A DNA stretch of 64,000 bases, taken from NCBI GenBank assembly GCA_963717155.1, contig OY970326.1:558001-622000 (forward strand), given 5' to 3'. A model generated the notes under the pieces. It was given only the letters and a program-made list of their open reading frames with translations. It searched no databases and was not told where the DNA came from. The position numbers were made by a program, and so were the translations under genes. The stretch's first letter is position 1. Every line of letters starts with the position of its first letter. This DNA comes from G963717155 sp963717155. Its GTDB lineage: Bacteria; Actinomycetota; Thermoleophilia; Gaiellales; JALYLC01. Positions 16,323 through 24,981 of the stretch are shown here, piece after piece.

Positions 16323-16451
16323 CGCCCTGCTAGACGCTATGGCCTGAGTGCCGGTTGCGGTTGACGGCCAGGCCCTGTTGAGTCCTCGCGCGGGTTTGTC
16401 TGGCCGGAGATTTGGGCTCCGGCTGACCGCAAGTTTGAGGAGGGCCTGGCC

Positions 16452-17540
16452 GTGGGTGTCACGATGACATGGATCGGGTTGGACGTCCATGCTCGCTCGG
16501 TGGAGGCGAGCGTCGTCGACGCGGTCTCGGGCGAGTTGTCGAGGCGGCGCGTGTCGAGCTGCGAGATCGGGCCGTTGGTCGAGTGGCTCGGGTCGTTCGC
16601 GGCGCCGGTGCGGGCTGCGTATGAGGCGGGCCCGACGGGGTACGGCCTCGCGCGTGCCGCGCGAGCCGCGGGGATTTCGATGGATGTGATCGCGCCGTCG
16701 AAGACGCCACGACGGGCGGGTGAGCGGATCAAGACCGACCGGCGCGATGCCGAGCACCTCGTGCGTCAGCTGATGGCGGGCAGCTTGACGGCGGTGCGGG
16801 TGCCGTCGCTCGCGGAGGAGGCAGCGCGGGATGTCGTGCGTGCGCGCGAGCAGGTCCGCCGCGATCTGATGCGTGCTCGCCATCGCGTATCAAAGCTGTT
16901 GCTCCGCCACGGCCTCGTGTATCCGCGCTCGGGTGGGACGTGGACGCAGGCCCATCGCGAGTGGCTCGCGCGGCAGCGCTTCGGCGAGCCCGATCTCGAC
17001 CTCGTGTACGCCGACGCGCTCGCCACCGTCGATGGGCTGATCGCCCGCCGAGACGCACTCGCCGAGCGCCTCTCACGGATCGCGCAAGCCGACGCGCTCT
17101 GGCCGACCGTCAGCCGGCTGCGGGCGTTTCGCGGGGTCGACACGCTGACCGCGCTTGGGATGCATCTCGAGATCGGCGACTGGAGCCGCTTCGCCCACGC
17201 CTCCGACGTCGCCGCGTACGTCGGGCTCGTGCCGTCGCTCGACCAGTCCGGCGAGGGCTCCAGAAGCGGCGCGATCACCAAGACCGGCTCGCAGTACGCA
17301 CGACGCCTGCTCGTCGAGGCTGCCTGGCACTACGCCCGCCCCCCGCGGATCGGCGTACCCCTACGACGCCGCCAGGAGCAGCTCCCCGCCCACATCCTCC
17401 AGATCGCGTGGCGTGCGCAGCAGCGGCTCTACCGCATGCACCAGAGCATGCGCGACCGCGGGAAGCCCGCGAACGTCGCGAACGCCGCCCGCGCCCGCCA
17501 ACTCGCGTGCTTCCTCTGGGCCGCCGCAACCGCGCCATAA
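16452..17540 (+). CDS. IS110-family transposase (DEDD recombinase)
   Basis: Protein of 362 residues. The N-terminal RuvC-like DEDD domain shows WIGLDVHARSVEASV (first Asp), YEAGPTGYGLARAA (Glu) and KTDRRDAEHLVRQL (two Asp). A coiled region (about 115-215) follows, then the C-terminal Tnp_20 domain with LRAFRGVDTLTALGMHLEIGDW, AAYVGLVPSLDQSGEG and ITKTGSQYARRLLVEAAWHY, where the Ser in TGSQ is the expected catalytic serine. The start used is a GTG at 16452; an ATG at 16464 is also possible. Intact frame, so the element may be active. The transposase works with a guide (bridge or seek) RNA encoded in a non-coding end. Confidence 0.95.
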   Translation: MGVTMTWIGLDVHARSVEASVVDAVSGELSRRRVSSCEIGPLVEWLGSFAAPVRAAYEAGPTGYGLARAARAAGISMDVIAPSKTPRRAGERIKTDRRDAEHLVRQLMAGSLTAVRVPSLAEEAARDVVRAREQVRRDLMRARHRVSKLLLRHGLVYPRSGGTWTQAHREWLARQRFGEPDLDLVYADALATVDGLIARRDALAERLSRIAQADALWPTVSRLRAFRGVDTLTALGMHLEIGDWSRFAHASDVAAYVGLVPSLDQSGEGSRSGAITKTGSQYARRLLVEAAWHYARPPRIGVPLRRRQEQLPAHILQIAWRAQQRLYRMHQSMRDRGKPANVANAARARQLACFLWAAATAP

Positions 17541-17790
17541 CGCCGCCCAGACCCGTCCTGCGTGAGGGGCGGGCGTTGGGCATCGGACAGCCGGCACGCA
17601 CGACACCTCTATGGGCAGCCCGCACGCGGGCGACGCCCGCTCCTAGACCGCGCACGCCGGCGACGAAACCAGCGCCCTGAGGTACCCAACCCTCGAATAT
17701 CAGACCGACGACGCCACGTCGCCGACCGCCCAACGCCCACCCGTCACGCCACACCACACCGCCCGAACCCGGGCCAACTCTCCCTGCCAA
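17541..17790 (+). other. 3' non-coding region of the IS, candidate guide (seek/bridge) RNA
   Basis: About 250 non-coding bases between transposase stop and right end, where IS1111-type elements carry their guide RNA. Hairpins are visible: GCCCGC-AC-GCGGGC at 17618-17631, a pairing of CCCAGACCCG with CGGGCGTTGGG around 17547-17580, and CGACG/CGTCG near 17707-17725. The string CCTCGAATATCAGA at 17691-17704 contains ATATCAGA, identical to the right flank of the element (17809-17816), and CCTCG, identical to 16384-16388 at the left edge. Function is inferred from family knowledge. Confidence 0.45.
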
Positions 17791-17811
17791 CTTGACAAAC
17801 CCGCCGCCATA

Positions 17812-18643
17812 TCAGAGGTCGACCTCGCCGGCGATGCAGGTCACGGTGCCGCCGCCGACCCAGATCGTGCCTTCGGAATCGCTCGAGATGTGCACGCGGC
17901 CCGCTCGGCCGAGCGCGGTTCCCTGGCGCGCCACGTACGGTGCCCGCGCGCGGCCGGTCCCCAGCAGCCACTGCGCGAGCGAGGCGTTCAGGCTGCCGGT
18001 CACCGGATCCTCGACGAGCGCCCCGTCCTTCGGGAAGAACGCGCGCACCTCGAACGCCTCGGCAGCGCCCTCCGGATGTGGGCCGACGACGCCGATGTCG
18101 AGCTCGGCGAAGCCCGGTCGCAGCGCGAGCACCGCCTCGGCGCTCGCGAGCATGACCGCGACCCAACCCGGCCCGTTGTCAGCCCACTCGGAGGCGATGA
18201 TCTCGTCGCGCGGGATACCGAGGACCGAGGCGATCTGCTGTACGAGCGACTCGTCGACCGGCCCCGACCGCAAGAGCGGTGGCGCCGCGAAGGCGAGCCC
18301 GTCGGGCGTGGATCGCACGCGCACAAGGCCGGCCTTGCACTCCTGGACGACGGCGTCGGCGCTCTTCGGCAACGCCCCCGCTCGAGACCCAGGCGTGGCA
18401 CGTCCCGAGCGTGGGGTGCCCGGCGAACGGCAGCTCCTGCACCGGCGTGAAGATGCGGACCCGGTAGTCGGCTCCCGGATCGGTCGGAGGCAGCACGAAC
18501 GTCGTCTCGGACAGGTTCGTCCAGTTCGCGAACCGCTGCATCTCGTCGCCGTCGAGTCCGTCGGCATCGAGCACGACCGCGACGGGGTTCCCCCGGTACG
18601 GCGTGGGCGTGAACACGTCAACCTCGCTGAATGGGCGCAGCAT
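17812..18643 (-). CDS. PhzF-family isomerase-like protein, frame-broken
   Basis: Starts at ATG 18643 (MLRPFSEVDVFTPTPYRGNPVAVV) and ends at 17812. Landmarks of the diaminopimelate-epimerase-like PhzF fold are all present: GNPVAVV, NLSETTFVLPP with the catalytic Glu, PFAGHPTLGT, and in the second half VEDPVTGSLNASLAQWLL. The first part is in one frame and continues in another after a single-base break at about 18370, in a run of five C/G. Total about 276 residues, normal for the family, whose members isomerise small metabolites by proton transfer. True substrate unknown. It is divergent from the CoA-transferase gene, 24 bases apart. Confidence 0.82.
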
Positions 18644-18667
18644 CCCCGAAAGGTACTGTGTCCATCG

Positions 18668-19855
18668 ATGTCTCTCCCGCTCGCCGATGTGCGCGTCGTG
18701 GCCGTCGAGCAGTACGGCGCAGGCCCGTGGGGGACGCTCCAGCTGGCCGATCTCGGCGCAGACGTGATCAAGATCGAGGACCCGCGCGTCGGAGGCGACG
18801 TCGGTCGCTACGTGCCGCCGTTCGCGCAGGGCGAGGACTCGCTGTTCTTCGAGACCTTCAACCGCAACAAGCGCTCGATCTCGCTCGACCTGAAGGCGCC
18901 GCAGGGACGCGCAGCCTTCGAGAAGCTCGTCGGCGTCTCCGACGTCGTCTTCTCGAACCTCCGCGGCGACCAGCCCGCGCGACTCGGCCTCACCTTCGAG
19001 CAGCTCCGCCATCTGAACCCGCGCATCGTCTGCTGCTCGCTCTCGGGCTTCGGCATGACCGGGCCGCGCGCAGCCGAGGGCGCCTACGACTACACCGTCC
19101 AGGGGCTTGCCGGCTGGGCGAGCCTCACCGGCGAGCCGGCCGGCCCGCCCGGCAAGAGCGCGCTCTCGCTCGTCGACTTCTCCGGCGGCTACGTCGCAGC
19201 GATCGCGATGCTCTCGGGCGTCCTGCGGGCGCGACGGGACGGAGTCGGCTGCGACTGCGATCTCTCGCTGCTCGAGACGGCCCTCGCCGAGCTGACGTAC
19301 ATCGGGACATGGCAGGCGAGCCGCGGCTACACGCCCGAACGGTCGGGCACCGCGCACGCCTCGATGGTCCCGTTCCAGACCTTCGCGGCGCAGGACGGCA
19401 GCATCGTCATCGCCTGCCCGAAGCAGGGCCTGTGGGTGAGGCTGTGCGAGGCGCTCGGGCGTCCGGAGTGGTCGGACGACAAGCGTTTCCGGGGCTTCGC
19501 CGAGCGACGCGCCCATCGCGCCGAGCTCGTCGCGCTCATCGAGCAGCGACTCGCGACACGACCCGTGCAGGAGTGGGTCGACGTGCTGAAGGCGGCCGGC
19601 GTGCCGTGCTCGGCCGTCAACTCCGTCGAGCAGGCGCTCGCCGATCCTCAGGTCGCGGCGCGCGACGCGATCATGGGCTACACGCACCCGGCGCTCGGCC
19701 AGGTGCGGCAGGTCGCCTCACCGCTCCGGATGTCCGGCGCGGAGCTGCCGACGGCTCGCGCTCCGCTTCGCGGCGAGCACACCGAGACCGTGCTGCGCGA
19801 GCTCTGCGGCTACGACGACCAGGCGATCGCACGCCTGCGGGAGGAGGTTCCATGA
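18668..19855 (+). CDS. Class III CoA-transferase (CaiB/BaiF family)
   Basis: Protein of 395 residues. N-terminal LADVRVVAVEQYGAGPWGTLQLADLGADVIKIE is the typical opening; NRNKRSISLDLKAPQGR and the GAYDYTVQGLAGW segment with the catalytic Asp follow, then the small domain (about 215-330) and the C-terminal return to the large domain. These interlocked dimers move CoA between carboxylic acids via a mixed anhydride on the Asp. Its stop overlaps the ATG of the MaoC gene (ATGA), and an SDR follows, so the operon probably activates and then hydrates and oxidises a carboxylic acid. Confidence 0.92.
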   Translation: MSLPLADVRVVAVEQYGAGPWGTLQLADLGADVIKIEDPRVGGDVGRYVPPFAQGEDSLFFETFNRNKRSISLDLKAPQGRAAFEKLVGVSDVVFSNLRGDQPARLGLTFEQLRHLNPRIVCCSLSGFGMTGPRAAEGAYDYTVQGLAGWASLTGEPAGPPGKSALSLVDFSGGYVAAIAMLSGVLRARRDGVGCDCDLSLLETALAELTYIGTWQASRGYTPERSGTAHASMVPFQTFAAQDGSIVIACPKQGLWVRLCEALGRPEWSDDKRFRGFAERRAHRAELVALIEQRLATRPVQEWVDVLKAAGVPCSAVNSVEQALADPQVAARDAIMGYTHPALGQVRQVASPLRMSGAELPTARAPLRGEHTETVLRELCGYDDQAIARLREEVP

Positions 19856-20379
19856 GCGCCCCACCGCCAGCGCCGGACGAGTGGCGCGGACGGTTCTTCG
19901 AGGACTTCGAGGTCGGACAGCGGTTCCGCAGCCGTTTCGGCCGCACGATCACGGAGACCGACAACGTCTGGTTCACCGCGCTGACTCACAACACGAACCC
20001 CGTGCACTTCGACGCCGAGTTCGCGGCCGCGACGCGCTTCGGCCAGCGGCTCGTCAACTCGTGCTTCACGCTCTCGCTCGTCGTCGGACTCAGCGTTGCC
20101 GACACCTCCGAGAACGCGACCGCGAACCTCGAATGGCACACCGTGCGCCTTCCGAGTCCCGTGTTCCACGGCGACACGATCTGGGTGGAGAGCGAGGTCC
20201 TCGCGGCCCGGCGCAGCACGAGTCGTCCGACCGTCGGGATCGTCGAGATCCGCACGCGCGGCATCAACCAGCGCGCAGAGGTCGTGTGCGAGTTCCGGCG
20301 CAGCTTCATGGTCTACAGCCGGGACGCGCCCGAGGCGGAGAGCCGGTTCCCGAGCACCGACGCGGCGTGGGGGGTCTGA
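19852..20379 (+). CDS. MaoC-family dehydratase (hotdog fold)
   Basis: Protein of 175 residues. FFEDFEVGQRFRSRFGRTITETDNVWFTALTHNTNPVHFDAEFAAATRFGQRLVNSCFTLSLVVG contains the hydratase-2 signature with the Asp/His-type pair in NPVHFD. MaoC proteins hydrate or dehydrate acyl-CoA; members paired with CaiB/BaiF CoA-transferases include mesaconyl-CoA hydratases. The ribosome site lies within the end of the upstream gene (GAGGAGG). Coupled by ATGA to the CoA-transferase and followed 5 bases later by the SDR. Confidence 0.9.
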   Translation: MSAPPPAPDEWRGRFFEDFEVGQRFRSRFGRTITETDNVWFTALTHNTNPVHFDAEFAAATRFGQRLVNSCFTLSLVVGLSVADTSENATANLEWHTVRLPSPVFHGDTIWVESEVLAARRSTSRPTVGIVEIRTRGINQRAEVVCEFRRSFMVYSRDAPEAESRFPSTDAAWGV

Positions 20380-20384
20380 CTCCG

Positions 20385-21158
20385 ATGGGCGATGGGTGGG
20401 ACGTCGGCGCAGGTCTCGATGGTCGCGGCGTCATCGTCACGGGTGCCGCGCGGGGGATCGGTCGCGCCACCGCCGAGGCCGTCGCAACGGCGGGCGGCAG
20501 GGTCCTCGCCGTCGATCGGGACGGCCAGGGGCTCGAGGAGGTGCTCGCCGGACTCGCCGGCTCGGGACACGCGTCGGCGGTTGTCGATCTCGCGGACCTC
20601 GCAACCCACGACGACCTCGTGCGCCGCGCGCGCTCCGACCTGGGCGACCTCTGGGGCATCGCGCACTTCGCCGCGGTCCTCCGCCGCCGAAACGATCTCG
20701 CCTCGATCACCGAGGACGACTGGGACGCGCAGCACGAGGTCAACCTCAAGGCCACGTTCTTCCTGTGCCGCGCGGTCGGACTCGCGCTGCGGGATGCCGG
20801 GGCCGGGGGACGCATCGTCACGGTCGCCTCGCAGGCGTGGTGGACGGGTGGCCTCGGGGGGTCGGTGGTGTACGCCGCCGCGAAGGGCGGCGTGGTCTCG
20901 CTGACCCGGGGGCTGGCGAGGACGCTCGGCCCCTCCGGGGTCTGCGTCAACTGCATCGCACCCGGCAACGTCGACACCCCGATGCTGCTGCAGGACCTCG
21001 ACCAGGACGTGCTCGACGCGATCAACCGCAACACGCCGCTCGGCCGGCTCGGTCGACCGGACGAGATCGCCGGCGTCGCCGTGTTCCTGCTCTCGAGGCA
21101 CGCCTCGTTCATCTCGGGCGCGACGCTCAACGTGAGCGGCGCGTTCCTGATGTACTGA
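20385..21158 (+). CDS. SDR-family NAD(P)-dependent oxidoreductase
   Basis: Protein of 257 residues. Cofactor motif TGAARGIGRATAEAV (about 19-33), Asp in VVDLAD, NLKAT-type Asn near 113, catalytic Ser in TVASQAWW and YAAAKGGVVSLT with Tyr and Lys, then CIAPGNVDTPM. The classic SDR length and pattern point to oxidation of a hydroxyacid or hydroxyacyl compound, or the reverse. It is the third gene of the CoA-transferase/MaoC operon and is followed by a LacI regulator. The exact substrate cannot be inferred. Confidence 0.92.
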   Translation: MGDGWDVGAGLDGRGVIVTGAARGIGRATAEAVATAGGRVLAVDRDGQGLEEVLAGLAGSGHASAVVDLADLATHDDLVRRARSDLGDLWGIAHFAAVLRRRNDLASITEDDWDAQHEVNLKATFFLCRAVGLALRDAGAGGRIVTVASQAWWTGGLGGSVVYAAAKGGVVSLTRGLARTLGPSGVCVNCIAPGNVDTPMLLQDLDQDVLDAINRNTPLGRLGRPDEIAGVAVFLLSRHASFISGATLNVSGAFLMY

Positions 21159-21201
21159 CGTCCTGGCTCTCACCCGCTGACAAGGAGTAGCTTTCCCGAC
21201 G

Positions 21202-22245
21202 GTGATCCCTCCTGACGTAGAACCGCCTGGACCCCAGCGCGGCAGGGCGAACATGCGCGAGGTTGCCGATCGTGCGCAGGTTGCGATGAGCTCGGTCTCG
21301 CGCGTGCTCTCCGAGCACCCGGATGTCTCGTCCGCGATGCGCGAGCGCGTGCTGGCGGCCGTGAGCGAGCTCGGATACCGGCCGGACCTGCTCGCCCAGG
21401 GGCTGCGCCGCGGGGCCACCCACTCGGTCGGGTTCGTCGTCGGCGACATCTCAAACCCGCTGCTCGCCGAGATCGTCAAGGGCGCCGAGGGTCGTCTGCG
21501 TGAGGAGGGCTACTCCGTGCTGCTCTCGAACTCCGAGGGCAATCCGAAGCTCGACGCCGAGTACATCCGGGTGTTCTCGCAGCGTCGCGTGGACGGGCTG
21601 ATCCTCTCGCTCGCGAGCGAGAGCGAGCCGGCGACCCTGGACGCGCTCCACGAGATCGAGGCGCCCTGCGTGCTGCTCGACCGCGAGCTCGCGGATCTCG
21701 ACGGCGTGAGCGCCGTGCTCGCGGATCACCGCGCGGGCATGCGTGCGGCGATCGGCCACCTGCTCGATCTCGGTCATCGCGACATCGGACTGATCTCGGG
21801 GCCGGAGCTGCGACCCACGCGTGAGCGGATCGCGGGGGCCCGCGAGGCCTACGCGGCCCGCGGGCTGACCGACGAGCTGTCGATCATCACGGGCAGCTTC
21901 ACCGCGGAGCACGGCGAGCAGGGCAGCGAGCAGCTGCTGGCGCGGGCCGCACCGCCGACCGCGCTCGTCGCGGGCGGCAACCAGATCCTCATCGGGGTCC
22001 TGCGAACGCTGCTTCGCCGCGATCTGCGAATCCCGACGGATGTCTCGCTGCTCACCTGCGACGACACCGAGATCACCACGCTGCTGCGACCGCCGATCGG
22101 CGCGGTCTCTCGCAACAACGTCGAGGCGGGGCGCCTGGCTGCCGACCTTCTGCTTCGACGCCTGAGGACGCCGGAACTCGGGCCCGAGACCGTCGTCCTC
22201 GACACGCAGTTCGCAGCGCGCCAGAGCTGCGCGCCGCCTCGCTGA
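21202..22245 (+). CDS. LacI-family transcriptional regulator
   Basis: Protein of 347 residues. The DNA-binding domain MREVADRAQVAMSSVSRVLSEHPDVSSAMRERVLAAVSELGYRPD (split here as helices 1-3 plus hinge) begins at residue 18; the periplasmic-binding-like effector domain runs from about 75 (SVGFVVGDISNPLLAEIVKGAE) to the end. The annotated start is GTG 21202 after an AAGGAG; an ATG at residue 18 (21253) is an alternative. It sits between the SDR and the DHDPS-like lyase, so it probably controls this cluster in response to a sugar acid or related compound (inference). Confidence 0.93.
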   Translation: MIPPDVEPPGPQRGRANMREVADRAQVAMSSVSRVLSEHPDVSSAMRERVLAAVSELGYRPDLLAQGLRRGATHSVGFVVGDISNPLLAEIVKGAEGRLREEGYSVLLSNSEGNPKLDAEYIRVFSQRRVDGLILSLASESEPATLDALHEIEAPCVLLDRELADLDGVSAVLADHRAGMRAAIGHLLDLGHRDIGLISGPELRPTRERIAGAREAYAARGLTDELSIITGSFTAEHGEQGSEQLLARAAPPTALVAGGNQILIGVLRTLLRRDLRIPTDVSLLTCDDTEITTLLRPPIGAVSRNNVEAGRLAADLLLRRLRTPELGPETVVLDTQFAARQSCAPPR

Positions 22246-22250
22246 CACCT

Positions 22251-23147
22251 ATGCCAGCAGCACTCGCGGGCGCGTATCCGATGGTCGTCACGCCGTTCAC
22301 CGTCGATGGCAAGGTGGCGCTCGGCGAGATCGCGGCGGTCGTCGCCTACCAGCTCGACGGCGGCTGCCCGGGGGTGAGTGCGCTCGGTCTCGGCGGCGAG
22401 GCACTGGCGCTCACGCTCGACGAGCGCGTCGCGGTGGCGCGCGAGGTCCTGTCTGCGGCTGGGCCGGGACGCGCGATCATCGGGTGCAGCACCGACGACA
22501 CCCAGCTCGCACGCAAGCTCGCGGTGCACGCCGCCGCGCGTGGCGCAGCGGCGATCCTGCTCGCCGCCCCGTCGCATCTGGGCGGGCTCGACGAGATCGC
22601 GCTGCACTTCGAGGCGGTGGCGCGCGCCATCGCACCCGTGCCGATGATCGTGCAGGACGCTCCGGCGTTTCTCGGTGTGACGCTCGGGCGCGCCTTCATC
22701 GAGCGGCTGATGGGACGCTGCGACAACGTGCGCTACGCCAAACCCGAGGGCGTTCCCGCCGTCGATCTCGTCGCGGAGCTCGCGTGGATCCCGGGCCTCA
22801 GCGCCCTCGGGGGTCATGGCGGCCTGCACCTTCCCGACGAGCTCGCCGCGGGCGTCGTCGGCACGCTCCCGGGCTGCGAGGCGCCCAGCGTGCATCACGG
22901 CATCGTCGAGCGCTGGATGCGCGGCGACCACGATGGAGCGCGAGCGCTGCACGCGCGGCTCCTGCCCTTGCTCGTGACCGAGTTCCAGGGCCTCCCGCAC
23001 TACGTGCGCTGCGTCAAGGAGCTCCTGCTCGAGATGGGTCTCATCTCGTCGTCGGCGACGAGGATCGGCGCGCCCCCGCTGTCGCCTGCGAGCCGGGGGC
23101 TCCTGCTCGGGACGGCGCGGCGCACGGGCCTGCTCGGTCTCGAGTAG
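22251..23147 (+). CDS. Dihydrodipicolinate-synthase-family lyase
   Basis: Protein of 298 residues with the class I aldolase barrel layout of the DapA/NAL family: ATG 5 bases after the LacI stop, AYPMVVTPFTVDGKVALGEI at the N-terminus, GLGGEALALTLDERV as the GxxGE-type loop, and VRYAKPEG with the Schiff-base Lys164. The usual Tyr of the second strand (YN.P) is replaced by VQDAP, as in sugar-acid or other 2-oxoacid lyases rather than true DapA. Together with the LacI gene it suggests cleavage or dehydration of a 2-keto-3-deoxy acid. Not a lysine-synthesis enzyme on this evidence. Confidence 0.88.
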   Translation: MPAALAGAYPMVVTPFTVDGKVALGEIAAVVAYQLDGGCPGVSALGLGGEALALTLDERVAVAREVLSAAGPGRAIIGCSTDDTQLARKLAVHAAARGAAAILLAAPSHLGGLDEIALHFEAVARAIAPVPMIVQDAPAFLGVTLGRAFIERLMGRCDNVRYAKPEGVPAVDLVAELAWIPGLSALGGHGGLHLPDELAAGVVGTLPGCEAPSVHHGIVERWMRGDHDGARALHARLLPLLVTEFQGLPHYVRCVKELLLEMGLISSSATRIGAPPLSPASRGLLLGTARRTGLLGLE

Positions 23148-23232
23148 CGCCGGTACTCCCTCTCGCAGGCGTCGGTGGCTGATACCCTCAGCCTCTTCTC
23201 CTGCGACCCCCACGGACGGAGGCAGCGACCGC

Positions 23233-24978
23233 GTGTCCTCGCGCGCCGCGCCCACGCGCTATCTCGGCCACGGACGCCTCGATCGGGCGCCCAGACATGC
23301 GTTGCCCGCTATCTCGCCCGACGTGGCAGTGGCGCTCGGCGTGTCGACGGTGCTCGCCCTCGCACTGGCGGCGTTCGGGCCGCCCGGGGTCGACCGTGCC
23401 GCGCACCAGCACCTGACCTCGGCGTTCGCCAGCGACGGCTGGCGCTTCTGGGACAACTACTGGTACGCGGGTCGCTACGAGCTCGTCAACTACAGCCCGT
23501 TGTACTACCCGCTCGCCGCGCTCGTGGGGTACCTGACGGTGGCGGTCGTCGCCGTCGTTGCGGGCGCCGGGTTGTTCGCGTCGGCCGTCCTTCGGCAGTG
23601 GGGGCGCCCCGCGCGCCTGTCCGCGCTGCTGTTCGCTGCCTTCTGGCCCGGTGTGCTGATTGCCGGGCAGTACCCGTTCGCGCTCGGCTGCGCCTTCGCG
23701 CTCGCGGCACTCGTCGCGTTGCAGCGCGATCGCCCGGTCCTGCTCGTCCTGTGCTGCCTCACGTCGCTGCTCGCGAGCCCGCTCGCCTTCTTGCTGCTCG
23801 CGGTCACCCTCGTCGGGCTGACTGCAGCGCAGAGCCAACGGCTCGTGCTGCGCCGCGCGAGTGATCGGTCCGGTGTGCGCGATCGCGCTCCTGGGGTTCG
23901 CGCAGCTGCTCGTCTTCCGGGCGTTCCCCGCCGGCAGCGCGTTCGCCTATCCCTGGCTCGACCTCGTGGGGATCACGGGCTTCGCCGTGTGCGGGGCGCT
24001 GCTCGCCCGCGGCGATTCGCGCGCGCGCCCGCTCGTGGGCGTGTTCCTCGCCTACCTGGTGCTCGGCTGGGCCGCGAAGCTGTACCCGTCGGCGCTCGGC
24101 GGCAACGCCACACGGCTGCTCGACTACATCGCGTTGCCGCTGCTGGCGCTGGTCGCTGCGCTGCGCGGCTTCCGGCCACGGCTCCTGGTCGTGGTGGCGC
24201 TCGGCGTCGCCGTCGCCTGGCAGTCGGTGCCGCTCATCAAGAACGCGGTCGGCGGCTACACCGATCAGGCGCAGGCGGCGACCTTCTGGAACCCGGCGCT
24301 CGACTTCCTGCGGCCGATCGCCCAGCGCGCGCCCAACTTCCGCGTCGAGGTCGTCGCGACGTGGGGGCACTCGGAGGCCTACTACCTGCCGAAGAGCGGG
24401 ATCCCGCTCGCCGGAGGCTGGTACCGCCAGAACGCCTACCGTCCCCAGGACCTGCCGGGGTACCGCGGCGGCCCCGTGACGCCTGCGCTGTATCGAGACT
24501 GGCTGCGCGCGATGGGCGTGCGCTACGTGCTGCTGCCTCACGACGAGCTCGATCCGGCCGCCCGCGCGGAGGCCGCGCTTCTGCGCCAGGGCGTCCCCGG
24601 GCTGACGCTGGTGCGCGCGTCGTCGTCGCCGCATCTCGCGATCTACGAGCTGCACGACGCGTCGCCGATCCTGACCCCGCCGCCCGGTGCTCCGGAGAGC
24701 GCGTACCCGCGCACGCGCATCCTGCGCATGACGAGAGATTCCATCTCTCTCTACGCCCCGTCGCTGGCGTCTACAGTCTGAGAGTGAGCTACACGCCCTA
24801 CTGGCGGGTCGACGATCCGACGGCCGCATGCGTCGAGCGCGGTCCCGGACCGATGTCGCAGCTGCGCGTCATGCGTCCCGGCCCCGTCAGGCTTCACGTA
24901 TCAGTGTCCTTCGAGGGTGCGGTGACTGGCGGGCGGGCACCCGTCTGTGCCTCGCCGCCGACGCTGCCTCCGAGCTGA
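23233..24978 (+). CDS. Polytopic membrane protein, 6-PTPS-related/glycosyltransferase-like, frame-broken
   Basis: Reads as one protein of about 580 residues: GTG start 23233, break at about 23855 (into the frame with VIGPVCAIALLGF) and break at about 24772 (into VYSLRVSYTPYWRVDD), stop 24976-24978. The first two thirds hold about 9-11 hydrophobic segments separated by short loops, with DNYWYAGRYELVNYSPLYYPLA near the start, an extracytoplasmic pattern shared by actinobacterial membrane glycosyltransferase-like proteins. The C-terminal third is a soluble region with ATWGHSEAYYLPKSGIPLAGGWYRQ, then a beta-rich domain. Probably works on envelope polysaccharide or lipid-linked sugars; uncertain. 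Confidence 0.65.
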   Translation: MSSRAAPTRYLGHGRLDRAPRHALPAISPDVAVALGVSTVLALALAAFGPPGVDRAAHQHLTSAFASDGWRFWDNYWYAGRYELVNYSPLYYPLAALVGYLTVAVVAVVAGAGLFASAVLRQWGRPARLSALLFAAFWPGVLIAGQYPFALGCAFALAALVALQRDRPVLLVLCCLTSLLASPLAFLLLAVTLVGLTAAQSQRLVLRRASDRSGVRDRAPGVRAAARLPGVPRRQRVRLSLARPRGDHGLRRVRGAARPRRFARAPARGRVPRLPGARLGREAVPVGARRQRHTAARLHRVAAAGAGRCAARLPATAPGRGGARRRRRLAVGAAHQERGRRLHRSGAGGDLLEPGARLPAADRPARAQLPRRGRRDVGALGGLLPAEERDPARRRLVPPERLPSPGPAGVPRRPRDACAVSRLAARDGRALRAAASRRARSGRPRGGRASAPGRPRADAGARVVVAASRDLRAARRVADPDPAARCSGERVPAHAHPAHDERFHLSLRPVAGVYSLRVSYTPYWRVDDPTAACVERGPGPMSQLRVMRPGPVRLHVSVSFEGAVTGGRAPVCASPPTLPPS

Positions 24979-24981
24979 CAC

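Larger units (their letters stand above)
16364..17808 (+). mobile_element. IS110-family (probably IS1111-type) insertion sequence, ends approximate
   Basis: Built around the transposase at 16452-17540. The 11-base GCGGGTTTGTC at 16390-16400 recurs inverted at 17794-17804, fitting subterminal inverted repeats. The right end also holds an outward TTGACA (17792-17797), as in IS110 elements where the circle junction makes a promoter. Upstream, ACGGCCAGGCCCT (16364-16376) is inverted at 16441-16453, a 13-bp stem around a CCGGAG hairpin, so the left end may lie further left than the 11-base repeat suggests. The element stops next to the phzF stop codon; no target duplication is visible, as usual for this family. 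Confidence 0.7.
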
